DNA of 60,313 nucleotides, taken from positions 1 to 60,313 of the forward strand of contig CAKTZI010000025.1 of NCBI GenBank assembly GCA_934635385.1. Reading direction: 5' to 3'. Shown piece after piece: positions 49,502 to 57,653 of this stretch. Numbering within the stretch: position 1 is the first letter of the stretch; each line of letters starts with the position of its first letter. Both the position numbers and the translations under genes were made by a program. The notes beneath the pieces were generated by a model. The model did no database searches and was not told where the DNA came from. It worked only from the letters and a program-made list of their open reading frames with translations. Source of the DNA: an uncultured Kiritimatiellota bacterium (lineage in GTDB: Bacteria; Verrucomicrobiota; Kiritimatiellia; RFP12; UBA1067).

Positions 49502-50782
49502 ATGAACGGTTATAGAAGTCGCGTGGTAGATGATGTGCTTCGGCTGAAACTGGCGTCCTCGGCGGCAGTTTTGGTCGAAGGTGCGAAATGGTGCGGGAAG
49601 ACGACGACTTGCGAACAGGTCGCCAAGAGTGTCATTTACATGGATGAACCCGAAAGACGCGAGCGAAATGTCGAGCTTGCGCGCATCCAGCCGTCCAAGA
49701 TTCTTGAAGGGGCCATGCCTCGCCTGATTGACGAGTGGCAGATTGCGCCGCAGTTGTGGGATGCCATTCGCTATCGCGCAGACCGACAGTCGATTATCGG
49801 GGGCTTCATGATTACCGGGAGTGCCGTGCCGGTTGACGTTGACGAGCTGAAGCATTCGGGGACGGGGCGGTTTTCGTGGCTCAAGATGCGTCCGATGTCT
49901 TTGTGGGAGTCGGGCGAGTCGTCCGGCGGCGTGAGCCTGGGCGCGTTGCTGAAGGGCGAGCGAATCACGACGGCGGAAGCCGTCGGCCATGAGCTGGAGG
50001 AGATGTGCGAGATCGTCTGTCGCGGCGGATGGCCACAGACATTGAAGATGTCGGGGCGGGCGCGCTTCGAGACGGTGAAGAACGTGGTGATGGCGATCGT
50101 CGCGCGCGACATCTCGCGCGTCGATGGCGTTGCGCGTGATGCAGACCGCGCGTTGAAGCTGATGCGCTCCTATGCGAGGCTTCAGGGCACGTCCGCCTCG
50201 GCGAGCGTCATCAAGGCGGATCTTGCGGCGAATGAGGCGGCCCGCATGGATGACGACACGATCTATTCCTACCTGAATGCATTGCGCAAGCTCTTTGTCA
50301 TCGAGGACGCCCCTGCGTGGTGTCCGAACCTTCGCGCAAAGGATTCGGTTCGGACGTCCGATACGCGCTATTACGTCGATCCTTCGCTTGCGGCGGCGGC
50401 GATTGGCGCGGGGCCGGGCGACTTGATGAACGACTTGAAGACGTTCGGCTTCTTCTTCGAGACGTTGGTCGTTCGCGACTTGCGCGTTTACGCGGAGGCG
50501 CTGGGCGGCGACGTGCGGCATTACCACGACAAGGCGGGGCTGGAATGCGATGCCGTCGTGCATCTCCCGAATGGGGCCTATGGACTGGTCGAGGTCAAGA
50601 CGGGCGGAAAGCACCTGATCGATCAGGGGGCGGCCACGCTGGGAGACCTTTCGGAGCTGATCGCGAAGAAGCGACTTCGGCCTCCGGCGTTCAAGATGGT
50701 CGTGACGGCCGTTGGCGAATACGCCTATGGCCGTGCGGAGGACGGCGTTCTTGTCTGCCCGATCGGATGCCTGAAGCCTTAG
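49502..50782 (+). CDS. AAA ATPase with DUF4143 domain (COG1373 type)
   Basis: 426 residues. Walker A is VEGAKWCGKTTT (25-36), Walker B is RLIDEWQ (about 73-79), and sensor-like MITGSAVP follows. DUF4143 covers about 200-426 (RDISRVDGVARDADRAL, FFFETLVVRDLRVYA). Near the end ECDAVVHLP and YGLVEVKTG form a PD-(D/E)XK-like core (D...E-x-K) that in this family may be catalytic or degenerate. These stand-alone ATPases are common and often multicopy in gut anaerobes; their function is not established. It lies in the accessory island between the 23-bp repeats and the second copy of the 41-base repeat. Confidence 0.85.
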   Translation: MNGYRSRVVDDVLRLKLASSAAVLVEGAKWCGKTTTCEQVAKSVIYMDEPERRERNVELARIQPSKILEGAMPRLIDEWQIAPQLWDAIRYRADRQSIIGGFMITGSAVPVDVDELKHSGTGRFSWLKMRPMSLWESGESSGGVSLGALLKGERITTAEAVGHELEEMCEIVCRGGWPQTLKMSGRARFETVKNVVMAIVARDISRVDGVARDADRALKLMRSYARLQGTSASASVIKADLAANEAARMDDDTIYSYLNALRKLFVIEDAPAWCPNLRAKDSVRTSDTRYYVDPSLAAAAIGAGPGDLMNDLKTFGFFFETLVVRDLRVYAEALGGDVRHYHDKAGLECDAVVHLPNGAYGLVEVKTGGKHLIDQGAATLGDLSELIAKKRLRPPAFKMVVTAVGEYAYGRAEDGVLVCPIGCLKP

Positions 50783-50845
50783 TGCTTTGCGGCGAGGAAA
50801 GCCGCGTGGGCAGCAGCAGACATTTGTCCTTCATTTCGTTCTCTT

Positions 50846-50886
50846 GCCCTCTCTGCGGCTAAACCTTGAAAAACGAAACTACGTTC
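50846..50886. repeat. 41-base dispersed repeat, copy 2
   Basis: Exact copy of 46859-46899, in the same orientation. The remainder of the 324-base gap after the DUF4143 gene holds the orphan promoter and 3' scar listed next. Confidence 0.9.
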
Positions 50887-50926
50887 TTGACCATACCCAT
50901 TCGGGTAAATTGTCGGGACGGGAAGG

Positions 50927-50943
50927 ATTTGCTACAATAACGG
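50927..50943 (+). promoter_or_regulatory. Orphan -10 promoter
   Basis: GGATTTGCTACAATAACGG, TACAAT at 50933-50938 in the usual TGn context. It leads straight into the 3' end of a gene, with no start codon in that frame. Confidence 0.5.
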
Positions 50944-51051
50944 ACGAAGGACGGCTGGCGCATCTCGCTGGACACGCCGGTTCCTGCCGTGTTCGTCTTC
51001 GACGGCACGACCCAGTCCCTCCCGCCCGGCGTGACCCAGCTTGTCAACTAG
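50941..51051 (+). pseudogene. 3' scar of an unidentified gene
   Basis: After a TAA at 50938-50940 the frame encodes KDGWRISLDTPVPAVFVFDG and then TTQSLPPGVTQLVN to TAG 51051. It reads like the C-terminal beta domain of a secreted hydrolase. Promoter and last codons are adjacent, so the body of the gene appears to have been deleted. Confidence 0.5.
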
Positions 51052-51084
51052 AACGCGCATGTGGCGTGGTTGCCAGCGGAACTC

Positions 51085-51103
51085 ATTTTTGTGTATACTA
51101 CGC
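51085..51103 (+). promoter_or_regulatory. -10 promoter of the GH2 gene (leaderless)
   Basis: TTTTTGTGTATACTACGCA, TATACT at 51094-51099. The ATG starts seven bases later, at the expected transcription start. Confidence 0.7.
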
Positions 51104-51106
51104 ATC

Positions 51107-53992
51107 ATGAGTGCAAAAAATTCCGTTGTTCTGTGTTCAAGCCTGCTTCTGGCCTGTGCGGCTTTCGCCGCCGAGCCGTGGGAAGACCCCGCCGTCACCG
51201 AGATCAACCGCCTGCCCGCGCGCGGCATCGCCGTGCCCTGCGAGACGGAAGAGCTCGCCTTCGACATCCTCCAGCAGAAGCGTCCGAAGGGCGACTCGCG
51301 CTGGATCCTCCCGCTCGACGGCACGTGGGACTTCCACTGGAAGCGGTCGCCCGAAGTCGCCGACTGGGAGAAGGCGGCGCAGATTGCCGTGCCCGGCTGC
51401 TGGCAGCTGCAGGGCGACTTTGACCCGCCGCTCTACACGAACGTGCGCTACCCGATCGCGAAGGACGCGCCGCGCGTCATGACCGCGCCAGCGGACACGA
51501 ACTGGACGGCGTATGCCTACCGCAATCCGGTCGGCCTCTACAAGACCACGTTCAGGCGTCCGTGGCGGTGGCTTTTCCGCAAGACGACGCTCCACTTCGG
51601 CGGCGTCTCGTCCGCGTTCTTCGTGCGCGTGAACGGCAAGCCCGTCGGCTACGCCGAGGACAGCCGCCTGCCGTCCGAGTTCGACCTGACGCCCTACCTC
51701 AAGTGGTTCGGCGAGAACACGCTGGAGGTCGAGGTCTACAAGCACTGCGACGGCACGTACCTCGAAGACCAGGACTTCTGGCGGCTTTCGGGCATCTTCC
51801 GCGAGGTCTACCTCATCTCCGAGAGCAAGTCCGCGCCGTTTGACCTCATCGTCGAGACGAGGCTGGCGGACGACCTCAAGAGCGCGTCGTTCACCGTGCG
51901 CGACGAGAAGGGGAATGTCCTGAAGGTGCGCGACGTGCCGGACGTGAAGCTCTGGAGCTGCGAGGAGCCGTACCTCTACATGACGCCGATCGAGCATCGG
52001 TGGGGCTGGTGGATCTTCGGCGGCGTCGACTACCGCGCCGTGTCGTTCGGCTTCCGCAAGGTCGAGATCCGGGATTCCGTCCTCTACGTCAACGGCAGGC
52101 GCGCGCTCTTCAAGGGCGTGAACCGCCACGAGATGGAGCCGAAGACGGGCTACGCCGTCACGCTGGAGGGGATGCGGAAGGACATCGAGACGATGAAGGC
52201 GTTCAACGTCAACGCCGTGCGCACGAGCCACTACCCGAACGTGCCGGAGTGGTACGACCTCTGCGACCGCGAGGGCATCATGGTCTGCTGCGAGGCGAAC
52301 ACCGAGTCGCACGGCTACGGCTACGGCAAGGAGTCGCTCGCGCACCGCGCCGACTACCGGCAAGCCATCGTCGCGCGCGGCACGCGCATGGTCGAGACGT
52401 TCCGCAACCATCCGTCCATCATCTACTGGTCGATGGGCAACGAGAGCGGCGACGGCGAGAACTTCACCGCGCTGAAGGCGGCGATGCGTTCGATCGACCC
52501 GACGCGGCCGATCCACTACGAGTGCGCCTATGACGGCGACAACTCCGACATCTACGCGGCGATGTACGCGCGGCCCTGGGACGTCGAGAAGTACGTCGCG
52601 AACGGCCCGAAGAAGCCGTTCATCCTCTGCGAGTACACGCACGCGATGGGCAACTCGAACGGCGGCATCCAGAAGTACTGGGACCTCGTGCGCAAGTACC
52701 CGTCGGCCCAGGGCGGCTTCGTCTGGGACTTCGCCGACCAGGCTCTCTGGAAGACGGACGCGTGCGGCACATGGCTCGCGTACGGCGGCGACTTCGGCGA
52801 CAAGCCGAACGACGACAACTTCAACTGCAACGGCCTCTTCGACGCGCTGCGCAATCCGCATCCCGGCGCGTACGAGATGAAGCACGCCTACCAGAACATG
52901 ACGTGCGAGGCGTTCGACTTCGCGACGGGCACGGTGACGGTGCGCAACGGCTTCTGCTTCCGCGACCTCGACGACTACGTGTGTGCGTGGACGGCGCGCG
53001 ACGCGGCGGGCAGCCTGTCCGCGCGCGGATGCTTTGAGCTCGGCGAGCTGCAGCCGGGCGCGTCGCAGGCGTACACGCTGGAGGGCTTCAGCGGCGACTC
53101 GGTCGTCTTCCGCTTCCTCGACGGCAACGACTGCGTGGCCTGGGACTCCTTCGTCCAGCCGTTCGAGGGAAATAATCGAATGATTGAATTGTCGAATGAT
53201 CGAATGGGGGACGATGGACGTCGGACAGAAGACCACGGCGTCTCACGTCTCGCCTCTCATCCCTCATCCCTCACGTCTCATCCCTCATCCCTTTCGCTCA
53301 CCCTCAACTTCTGGCGGGCGCCGACGGACAACGATCGGGGCTGGAAGATGCCGGAGGTCTGCAAGGTGTGGAAGGACGCGACCGCGACGCAGAAGCTGCC
53401 CGCCGGCGTCACGAGCGACCTGAAGACGTCGCGCCTCGCGGACGGCGCATGGCTCGTGGACTGGACGCTCACCGTGCCGAAGGGGCTGCCGCCGATCCCG
53501 CGCGTGGGCCTCACGTTCACCGTGCCGAAGACGAACGCGGTCGAGTGGCTTGGCCTCGGCCCGTGGGAGAACTACGCCGACCGCGCGACGGCGGCGATCC
53601 TCGACGTCCACCGAGCGTCCGTCGGACTCGTCTCCGGCCTCGCCGACCCGGCGACCGGCACGATCGCCTATCCGGCGGATCGCCTCAACCCCGACAACTA
53701 CATCGAGCCGGGCGAGCAGGGCTACCGCACGGGGTGCCGCCGCCTCACGGTCGGCGGCGTGACGGTCGAGGCGGTGAACGCGCCGTTCGGCTTCAACGTC
53801 TGGCCGTATCCGCAGGCGATGCTGGAGGGCAGGAAGCACCAGTGGGAGCTCTCGGAGGCGGACGCGCTGACCGTCAACGTCGACGCCGTGCAGATGGGCG
53901 TCGGCGGCGACAACAGCTGGGGCGCGAAGCCGCACGACGCATTCATGCCCGGCGCCGGCACCTACCGGCTCGTCTTCACGGTTCGCCGCTAA
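51107..53992 (+). CDS. Secreted GH2 beta-galactosidase (LacZ-type)
   Basis: 961 residues with signal peptide (VVLCSSLLLACAAFAA). LacZ architecture: sugar-binding domain (about 70-230), Ig-like domain, TIM barrel with FKGVNRHEMEPKTG (about 341-354), YWSMGNESGDG (acid/base Glu about 445) and FILCEYTHAMGNSNG (nucleophile Glu about 508), then a C-terminal beta-sandwich opening FWRAPTDNDRG (about 734). It removes terminal beta-galactose outside the cytoplasm. Residues about 688-731, just before that last domain, are low-complexity and encoded by CTCATCC/CGAATGAT repeats, an in-frame insertion. I start at ATG 51107, which sits immediately after the promoter; an ORF from 51041 would have no signal peptide at its start. 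Confidence 0.9.
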   Translation: MSAKNSVVLCSSLLLACAAFAAEPWEDPAVTEINRLPARGIAVPCETEELAFDILQQKRPKGDSRWILPLDGTWDFHWKRSPEVADWEKAAQIAVPGCWQLQGDFDPPLYTNVRYPIAKDAPRVMTAPADTNWTAYAYRNPVGLYKTTFRRPWRWLFRKTTLHFGGVSSAFFVRVNGKPVGYAEDSRLPSEFDLTPYLKWFGENTLEVEVYKHCDGTYLEDQDFWRLSGIFREVYLISESKSAPFDLIVETRLADDLKSASFTVRDEKGNVLKVRDVPDVKLWSCEEPYLYMTPIEHRWGWWIFGGVDYRAVSFGFRKVEIRDSVLYVNGRRALFKGVNRHEMEPKTGYAVTLEGMRKDIETMKAFNVNAVRTSHYPNVPEWYDLCDREGIMVCCEANTESHGYGYGKESLAHRADYRQAIVARGTRMVETFRNHPSIIYWSMGNESGDGENFTALKAAMRSIDPTRPIHYECAYDGDNSDIYAAMYARPWDVEKYVANGPKKPFILCEYTHAMGNSNGGIQKYWDLVRKYPSAQGGFVWDFADQALWKTDACGTWLAYGGDFGDKPNDDNFNCNGLFDALRNPHPGAYEMKHAYQNMTCEAFDFATGTVTVRNGFCFRDLDDYVCAWTARDAAGSLSARGCFELGELQPGASQAYTLEGFSGDSVVFRFLDGNDCVAWDSFVQPFEGNNRMIELSNDRMGDDGRRTEDHGVSRLASHPSSLTSHPSSLSLTLNFWRAPTDNDRGWKMPEVCKVWKDATATQKLPAGVTSDLKTSRLADGAWLVDWTLTVPKGLPPIPRVGLTFTVPKTNAVEWLGLGPWENYADRATAAILDVHRASVGLVSGLADPATGTIAYPADRLNPDNYIEPGEQGYRTGCRRLTVGGVTVEAVNAPFGFNVWPYPQAMLEGRKHQWELSEADALTVNVDAVQMGVGGDNSWGAKPHDAFMPGAGTYRLVFTVRR
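53167..53301. repeat. In-frame short-repeat insertion in the GH2 gene
   Basis: The left part repeats TCGAATGATTGAAT-like units; the right part repeats CTCATCC and CACGTCTC units. It falls exactly in the linker before the FWRAPTDND domain and keeps the frame. Confidence 0.7.
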
Positions 53993-54019
53993 AGGCTCTC
54001 GTACCTTCGGAAACACGAC

Positions 54020-55210
54020 ATGAAGACACGTCAGTTCTGGTATCCGCTCCCCGCGCGGCTCATCGCGCAGCATCCCGCCGAACGCCGCGGAACGGAGAAG
54101 ATGATGGTGCTCCATCGCGACACGGGCGTCGTGGAGCACCGTCACATCGCGGACATCGTCGACTACATCACGGCGAACGACCTTCTCGTCGTCAACGACA
54201 CGAAGGTCTTTCCCGCGCGCCTGCTCGGCGAGTGGCCCGACACGCACGGCGCCGTCGAGCTGCTGATGGTCAACGCCGCGCCGATGGATGCGGACGACGA
54301 GCGTCCCTCGATGACGGCGGCGCGGGATTCCCTCCGCTGGAACGTGATCATCGGCTCCGGGCGCAAGTGCCGCGCGGGGCAGGAGGCCGTGTTCGGCCCG
54401 AACCGAGAGCTGACGGCGCGGCTCCTGAAGCCGCTGTCCGGCATCGGGATGTGGCAGGTCGAATTCGTCTGCGAGCGTCCGCTCATGGACTTGCTCGACG
54501 AGTTCGGCCACACGCCCGTACCGCCGTACGTGAAGCGCGAGGGCACGGCGGACGAGGAGAAGGAAGACCGCGAACGCTACCAGACGATCTACGCGCGCGA
54601 AGTCGGGTCGGTTGCCGCGCCGACGGCGGGCCTCCACTTCACGCCGGAGATCTTCGCCGCGCTCGGCGCGAAGGGCGTGAAGCGCGTCGCCGTCACGCTG
54701 CACGTCGGGCCGGGCACGTTCCGTCCCGTCAAGGCGGACGACATCGAAGACCACCAGATGGATTTCGAGGCGTTCACCGTGCCGCCGGAGACGGCGGATG
54801 CGATCAACGCCTGCAAGGCGCGCGGCGGGCGCGTCTTCTGCGTCGGCTCGACGACGGTGCGCACGCTGGAGACGGTCGCGGCTGCCGTCGCCCAAACCTC
54901 CCAAACCTTCCAAACCTCCCAAACCTTCCAAACTTCCCAAACTTCCCAAACCACCCAAACTTCCCAAACTTCCCAAACCCCCAACCCTGTCGTCCAGCCG
55001 GGCAGCGGCGCGTCCAACATCTTCATCTATCCGCCGTACCGCTTCCGCGTCTGCGACTGCATGCTGACGAACTTCCACCTGCCGCAGTCCACGCTGCTCA
55101 TGATGGTCTCGGCGCTGGCCGGACGCGAGCGCGTCCTCTGCGCCTACGCCCTCGCGGTGCGGGCGAACTACATGTTTTTCTCGTATGGCGATTGCATGTT
55201 GATCGTCTGA
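54020..55210 (+). CDS. queA: S-adenosylmethionine:tRNA ribosyltransferase-isomerase QueA
   Basis: 396 residues against about 350 normally. Family motifs: YPLPARLIAQHPAERRG (near the start), LLVVNDTKVFPARLLG (about 54-69), APTAGLHFTPEI (about 200-211), TLHVGPGTFRPV (about 224-235), FCVGSTTVRTLE (about 273-284), IFIYPPYRF and LTNFHLPQSTLLMMVSALAG (about 350-369). It adds the cyclopentane-diol moiety to tRNA during queuosine synthesis. The extra length comes from a QTSQTFQTSQT-type stretch (about 292-322) encoded by CCCAAACTTCC repeats, inserted in the variable region between TTVRTLE and IFIYP. No other queuosine gene is visible. It lies 27 bases after the GH2 gene and may be co-transcribed. Confidence 0.93.
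   Translation: MKTRQFWYPLPARLIAQHPAERRGTEKMMVLHRDTGVVEHRHIADIVDYITANDLLVVNDTKVFPARLLGEWPDTHGAVELLMVNAAPMDADDERPSMTAARDSLRWNVIIGSGRKCRAGQEAVFGPNRELTARLLKPLSGIGMWQVEFVCERPLMDLLDEFGHTPVPPYVKREGTADEEKEDRERYQTIYAREVGSVAAPTAGLHFTPEIFAALGAKGVKRVAVTLHVGPGTFRPVKADDIEDHQMDFEAFTVPPETADAINACKARGGRVFCVGSTTVRTLETVAAAVAQTSQTFQTSQTFQTSQTSQTTQTSQTSQTPNPVVQPGSGASNIFIYPPYRFRVCDCMLTNFHLPQSTLLMMVSALAGRERVLCAYALAVRANYMFFSYGDCMLIV
54893..54987. repeat. In-frame CCCAAACTTCC repeat insertion in queA
   Basis: About eleven units of CCCAAACCTT/CCCAAACTTC/CCAAACCTC run without interruption and encode a Gln-Thr-Ser/Phe repeat. The same units form the xseB-downstream spacer at 26669-26715. Family alignments place no structural element here. 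Confidence 0.85.
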
Positions 55211-55227
55211 TTTGGTATAATCAGCCG
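55210..55227 (+). promoter_or_regulatory. Extended -10 promoter of the PAS protein gene
   Basis: TGATTTGGTATAATCAGCC, TATAAT at 55216-55221, overlapping the queA stop region. The ATG is ten bases further on. Confidence 0.78.
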
Positions 55228-55231
55228 AACT

Positions 55232-55948
55232 ATGGCACTTTTCGTTCCCAAAGACCGTCGGTCGCTCTTCCGCCAATTCCTTGGCGGCATGTACGATTCC
55301 GTCGTCATCACCGACCCGAACGGGCACATTCTCGAAATCAACCCGCGCACGGTCGAGTATTTCGGCCGCGAGCCCGACGAGGTTCTCGACGAGCCGATCT
55401 CCATCTACATTCCGGGCCTGAAGTCCGATGTCGTCGCGCGCATCCGCAAGGGGCTGGAGGGCGACCGCCACGTCGTCATCGACGCGAACGGCGTCGCCAA
55501 GGACGGCCGGCGCATCGCCTGCGAGGTCGCCGTCTCGTGCATCGACCTCATGAACCCCGGCGACCTCATCTTCACGATCCGCAACGTCGAGCGCCGCCGC
55601 GCGTACATGAACATGTTCCGCACCAAGGCGAACGCCTTCGAGATCGCGCAGGTCGCGCTCTTCGCCTGTTCGGAGAGCGGGAAGATCGTCGAGGCGAACG
55701 CGGCGTTCTGCGCGCTGTTCGGCCTGGCGAATGTCGAGGAGGCGCGGCGGCACGTCTTTGCGGACTTCATGTGCGACGCGCCGCTGCCGGAGAACTTCAA
55801 GAAGGCCCTCGCCGGCGAGAAGACGGTGACGGGCATCGTCGCCGAGGGCGACGGGGACGACCAGGAGGAGCTGGAGATCGTTCTCGCGCCGAACGGGCAC
55901 GGCCGCCGCGTCGTCGGCGTCGTCGGCAGCATCCAGAAGGTTTCCTGA
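55232..55948 (+). CDS. Double PAS-domain protein without output domain
   Basis: 238 residues. The first PAS covers about 14-120 (GGMYDSVVITDPNGHILEIN, VEYFGREPDEVLDEPISIYI). The second, more divergent PAS covers about 130-235 (AQVALFACSESGKIVEANAA, FCALFGLANVEEARRHVF). There is no kinase, GGDEF or HTH region, so it must signal through a partner, bind a ligand or act as an adaptor. It is 1 base upstream of the RluA-type gene and shares its mRNA from a nearly leaderless promoter. No ligand is evident. Confidence 0.75.
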   Translation: MALFVPKDRRSLFRQFLGGMYDSVVITDPNGHILEINPRTVEYFGREPDEVLDEPISIYIPGLKSDVVARIRKGLEGDRHVVIDANGVAKDGRRIACEVAVSCIDLMNPGDLIFTIRNVERRRAYMNMFRTKANAFEIAQVALFACSESGKIVEANAAFCALFGLANVEEARRHVFADFMCDAPLPENFKKALAGEKTVTGIVAEGDGDDQEELEIVLAPNGHGRRVVGVVGSIQKVS

Positions 55949-55949
55949 C

Positions 55950-56876
55950 ATGATGAGACGCGCACCCCAACATGCGGCGGGCATCGCCGCGCTGACGGTC
56001 AACAAGGCGGACGCGAAAGTCCTTCAGGACTTCCTCGCGCAGAAGTTTGCGCTCTCGCGCCGCGCGGCGAAGGCGATGATTGACGGGCGCAGCGTCTGGG
56101 TGAACCGCACCTGCGTCTGGATTGCGCGCTACGCGCTCAAGACGGGCGACCTCGTCGAGGTGCCGACGGCGGTCGTGAAGGGCGCGCAGAAGCAGGGCGG
56201 CGCGGTTGCGGCGCGGTCGGTCGCGGACGGCGCACCGTCCGCTGCGACACGTCGCCACGTCCGCGTGCTCTGGTCGAACGACAGCTACCTCGTCTGCGAC
56301 AAGCCGGCGGGGCTCGTGAGCTGCGACGACCCGAAGAGCGCGGAGGCGATTTTGCGTGTGCAGGAGAACATTCCGACGCTGGAGGCCGTCCACCGCCTCG
56401 ACCGCGACACGACGGGCTGCCTGCTGTTCGCGAAGAGCCATGCGGCGTTTCTTGCGGCGGTCGAGATCTTCAAGACGCACAAGGTGTCGAAGACGTATCA
56501 CGCGATCGTCGTCGGGCGCTTCCCGTATGCGCACCAGACCGTCGACACGCCGCTGGACGGCGAGCCGGCCGTGTCGCGCGTCGCGCGCGAAGGGTCGTCG
56601 GACGACGCCTCGTTCCTGCGCGTCCGCATCGAGACGGGCCGCACGAACCAGATCCGGCGGCACTTGGCGTCGATCCGCTTTCCGGTCGTCGGCGACCGCG
56701 TGTTCGGGCTCAAACGCGCGCGCGACATGCGCCTCCTGCAGGTGCCGCGCCAGATGCTGCACGCCTCGACGTTGAAGCTGCCGAATCCGCTCGACTTGCA
56801 TGCGGAGATTCGCGCCCACGCGCCGCTGCCGGCGGACTTCCGCGCGACGCTCCGCCTTTTCGGCATGGGCAAGTGA
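55950..56876 (+). CDS. RluA-family rRNA/tRNA pseudouridine synthase
   Basis: 308 residues. An S4 RNA-binding domain (about 20-75, LQDFLAQKFALSRRAAKAMI, GRSVWVNRTCVW) precedes the catalytic domain: LVCDKPAGLVSC (about 114-125), VHRLDRDTTGCLLFAKS (about 148-164, catalytic Asp in RLDRDTTG), SKTYHAIVVG, RIETGRTNQIRRHLA (about 227-241) and VVGDRVFG. This matches RluC/RluD-type enzymes that modify 23S rRNA, though the exact position cannot be told. It overlaps neither neighbour but lies one base after the PAS gene and 15 bases before the SDR gene. Confidence 0.88.
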   Translation: MMRRAPQHAAGIAALTVNKADAKVLQDFLAQKFALSRRAAKAMIDGRSVWVNRTCVWIARYALKTGDLVEVPTAVVKGAQKQGGAVAARSVADGAPSAATRRHVRVLWSNDSYLVCDKPAGLVSCDDPKSAEAILRVQENIPTLEAVHRLDRDTTGCLLFAKSHAAFLAAVEIFKTHKVSKTYHAIVVGRFPYAHQTVDTPLDGEPAVSRVAREGSSDDASFLRVRIETGRTNQIRRHLASIRFPVVGDRVFGLKRARDMRLLQVPRQMLHASTLKLPNPLDLHAEIRAHAPLPADFRATLRLFGMGK

Positions 56877-56891
56877 GGGGAGAGGTCGCCG

Positions 56892-57653
56892 ATGGAATGT
56901 CGCACGACAGACGTCTTTTCGCTCGCGGACAAGCGCATCCTCGTGACGGGGGCGTCGGGCGGCATCGGCCGTGCGACGGCGATTGCGGCGGCGCAGCTCG
57001 GTGCGCAGGTCGTGCTGACGTCGCGGCGGGCGGATGCGCTGGAGGAGACGCGGCGGCTGTGTCCGGGCGAAGGGCATCTCGTCATTCCGGGCGACCTGTC
57101 CGATTTCTCGTTCTTGCCGAAACTGGTGGCGCAGGCCGCGCCGCTTGACGGGCTCGCGCACGTCGCGGGCGTCAGTCCGATCGAGCCCGTCACGGTCTTT
57201 GACGCGCGCCGCGCGGAGGCGGCGATGCGGGTCAACTGCTTCGCCTTCGTCGAGCTGATGAAGCTGCTGGCGCGCCCCGCGTTCCGCGCGCCGGCGTTCG
57301 CGGCGGTGGCCGTCTCCAGCGTGTCCGCCGTGGCGGGCTGGGCGGGCGGCGCGGTCTACTGCGCGGCGAAGGGCGCGCTCTCGTCGAGCGTACGTGCGCT
57401 CGCGACCGAACTCGCGCCGCGCGGCATCCGGGTCAACGCGGTCTGTCCCTCGAACATCCAGACGCCGATGTTCGAGGCGGGAGCGGGACGGCTGGACGAC
57501 GCGGCGTCGCGCGCGGCGCTGCTCCGGCGCCAGCCGCTCGGCATCGGGAAGCCCGCACAGGTTGCGCATCCGATCTGCTTTCTCCTGTCGGACGCCGCCT
57601 CGTTCGTCACGGGCGTGAACCTGCCGGTGGATGGCGGCTACCTGGCGCAATGA
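56892..57653 (+). CDS. Short-chain dehydrogenase/reductase (FabG-like SDR)
   Basis: 253 residues with the classical SDR fold: ILVTGASGGIGRATA (about 16-30, dinucleotide binding), LAHVAGVSP (about 89-97), SSVSAV (catalytic Ser about 139), YCAAKGALSSSVRALA (about 155-170, Tyr and Lys of the YxxxK motif), GIRVNAVCPSNIQTPMF, and C-terminal SFVTGVNLPVDGGYLAQ. It reduces or oxidises a small alcohol/ketone using NAD(P)H; the substrate is unknown. GGGAGAGG lies ahead of the ATG. Its stop overlaps the start of the GntR/LacI regulator, hinting at a sugar or polyol substrate sensed by that regulator. Confidence 0.85.
   Translation: MECRTTDVFSLADKRILVTGASGGIGRATAIAAAQLGAQVVLTSRRADALEETRRLCPGEGHLVIPGDLSDFSFLPKLVAQAAPLDGLAHVAGVSPIEPVTVFDARRAEAAMRVNCFAFVELMKLLARPAFRAPAFAAVAVSSVSAVAGWAGGAVYCAAKGALSSSVRALATELAPRGIRVNAVCPSNIQTPMFEAGAGRLDDAASRAALLRRQPLGIGKPAQVAHPICFLLSDAASFVTGVNLPVDGGYLAQ

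Noticed and set aside
50887..51051. An intact small gene with its own promoter upstream of the GH2 gene
   Set aside because: The frame has no start codon after the TAA at 50938 and reads like the tail of a larger secreted protein, so it is listed as a scar.
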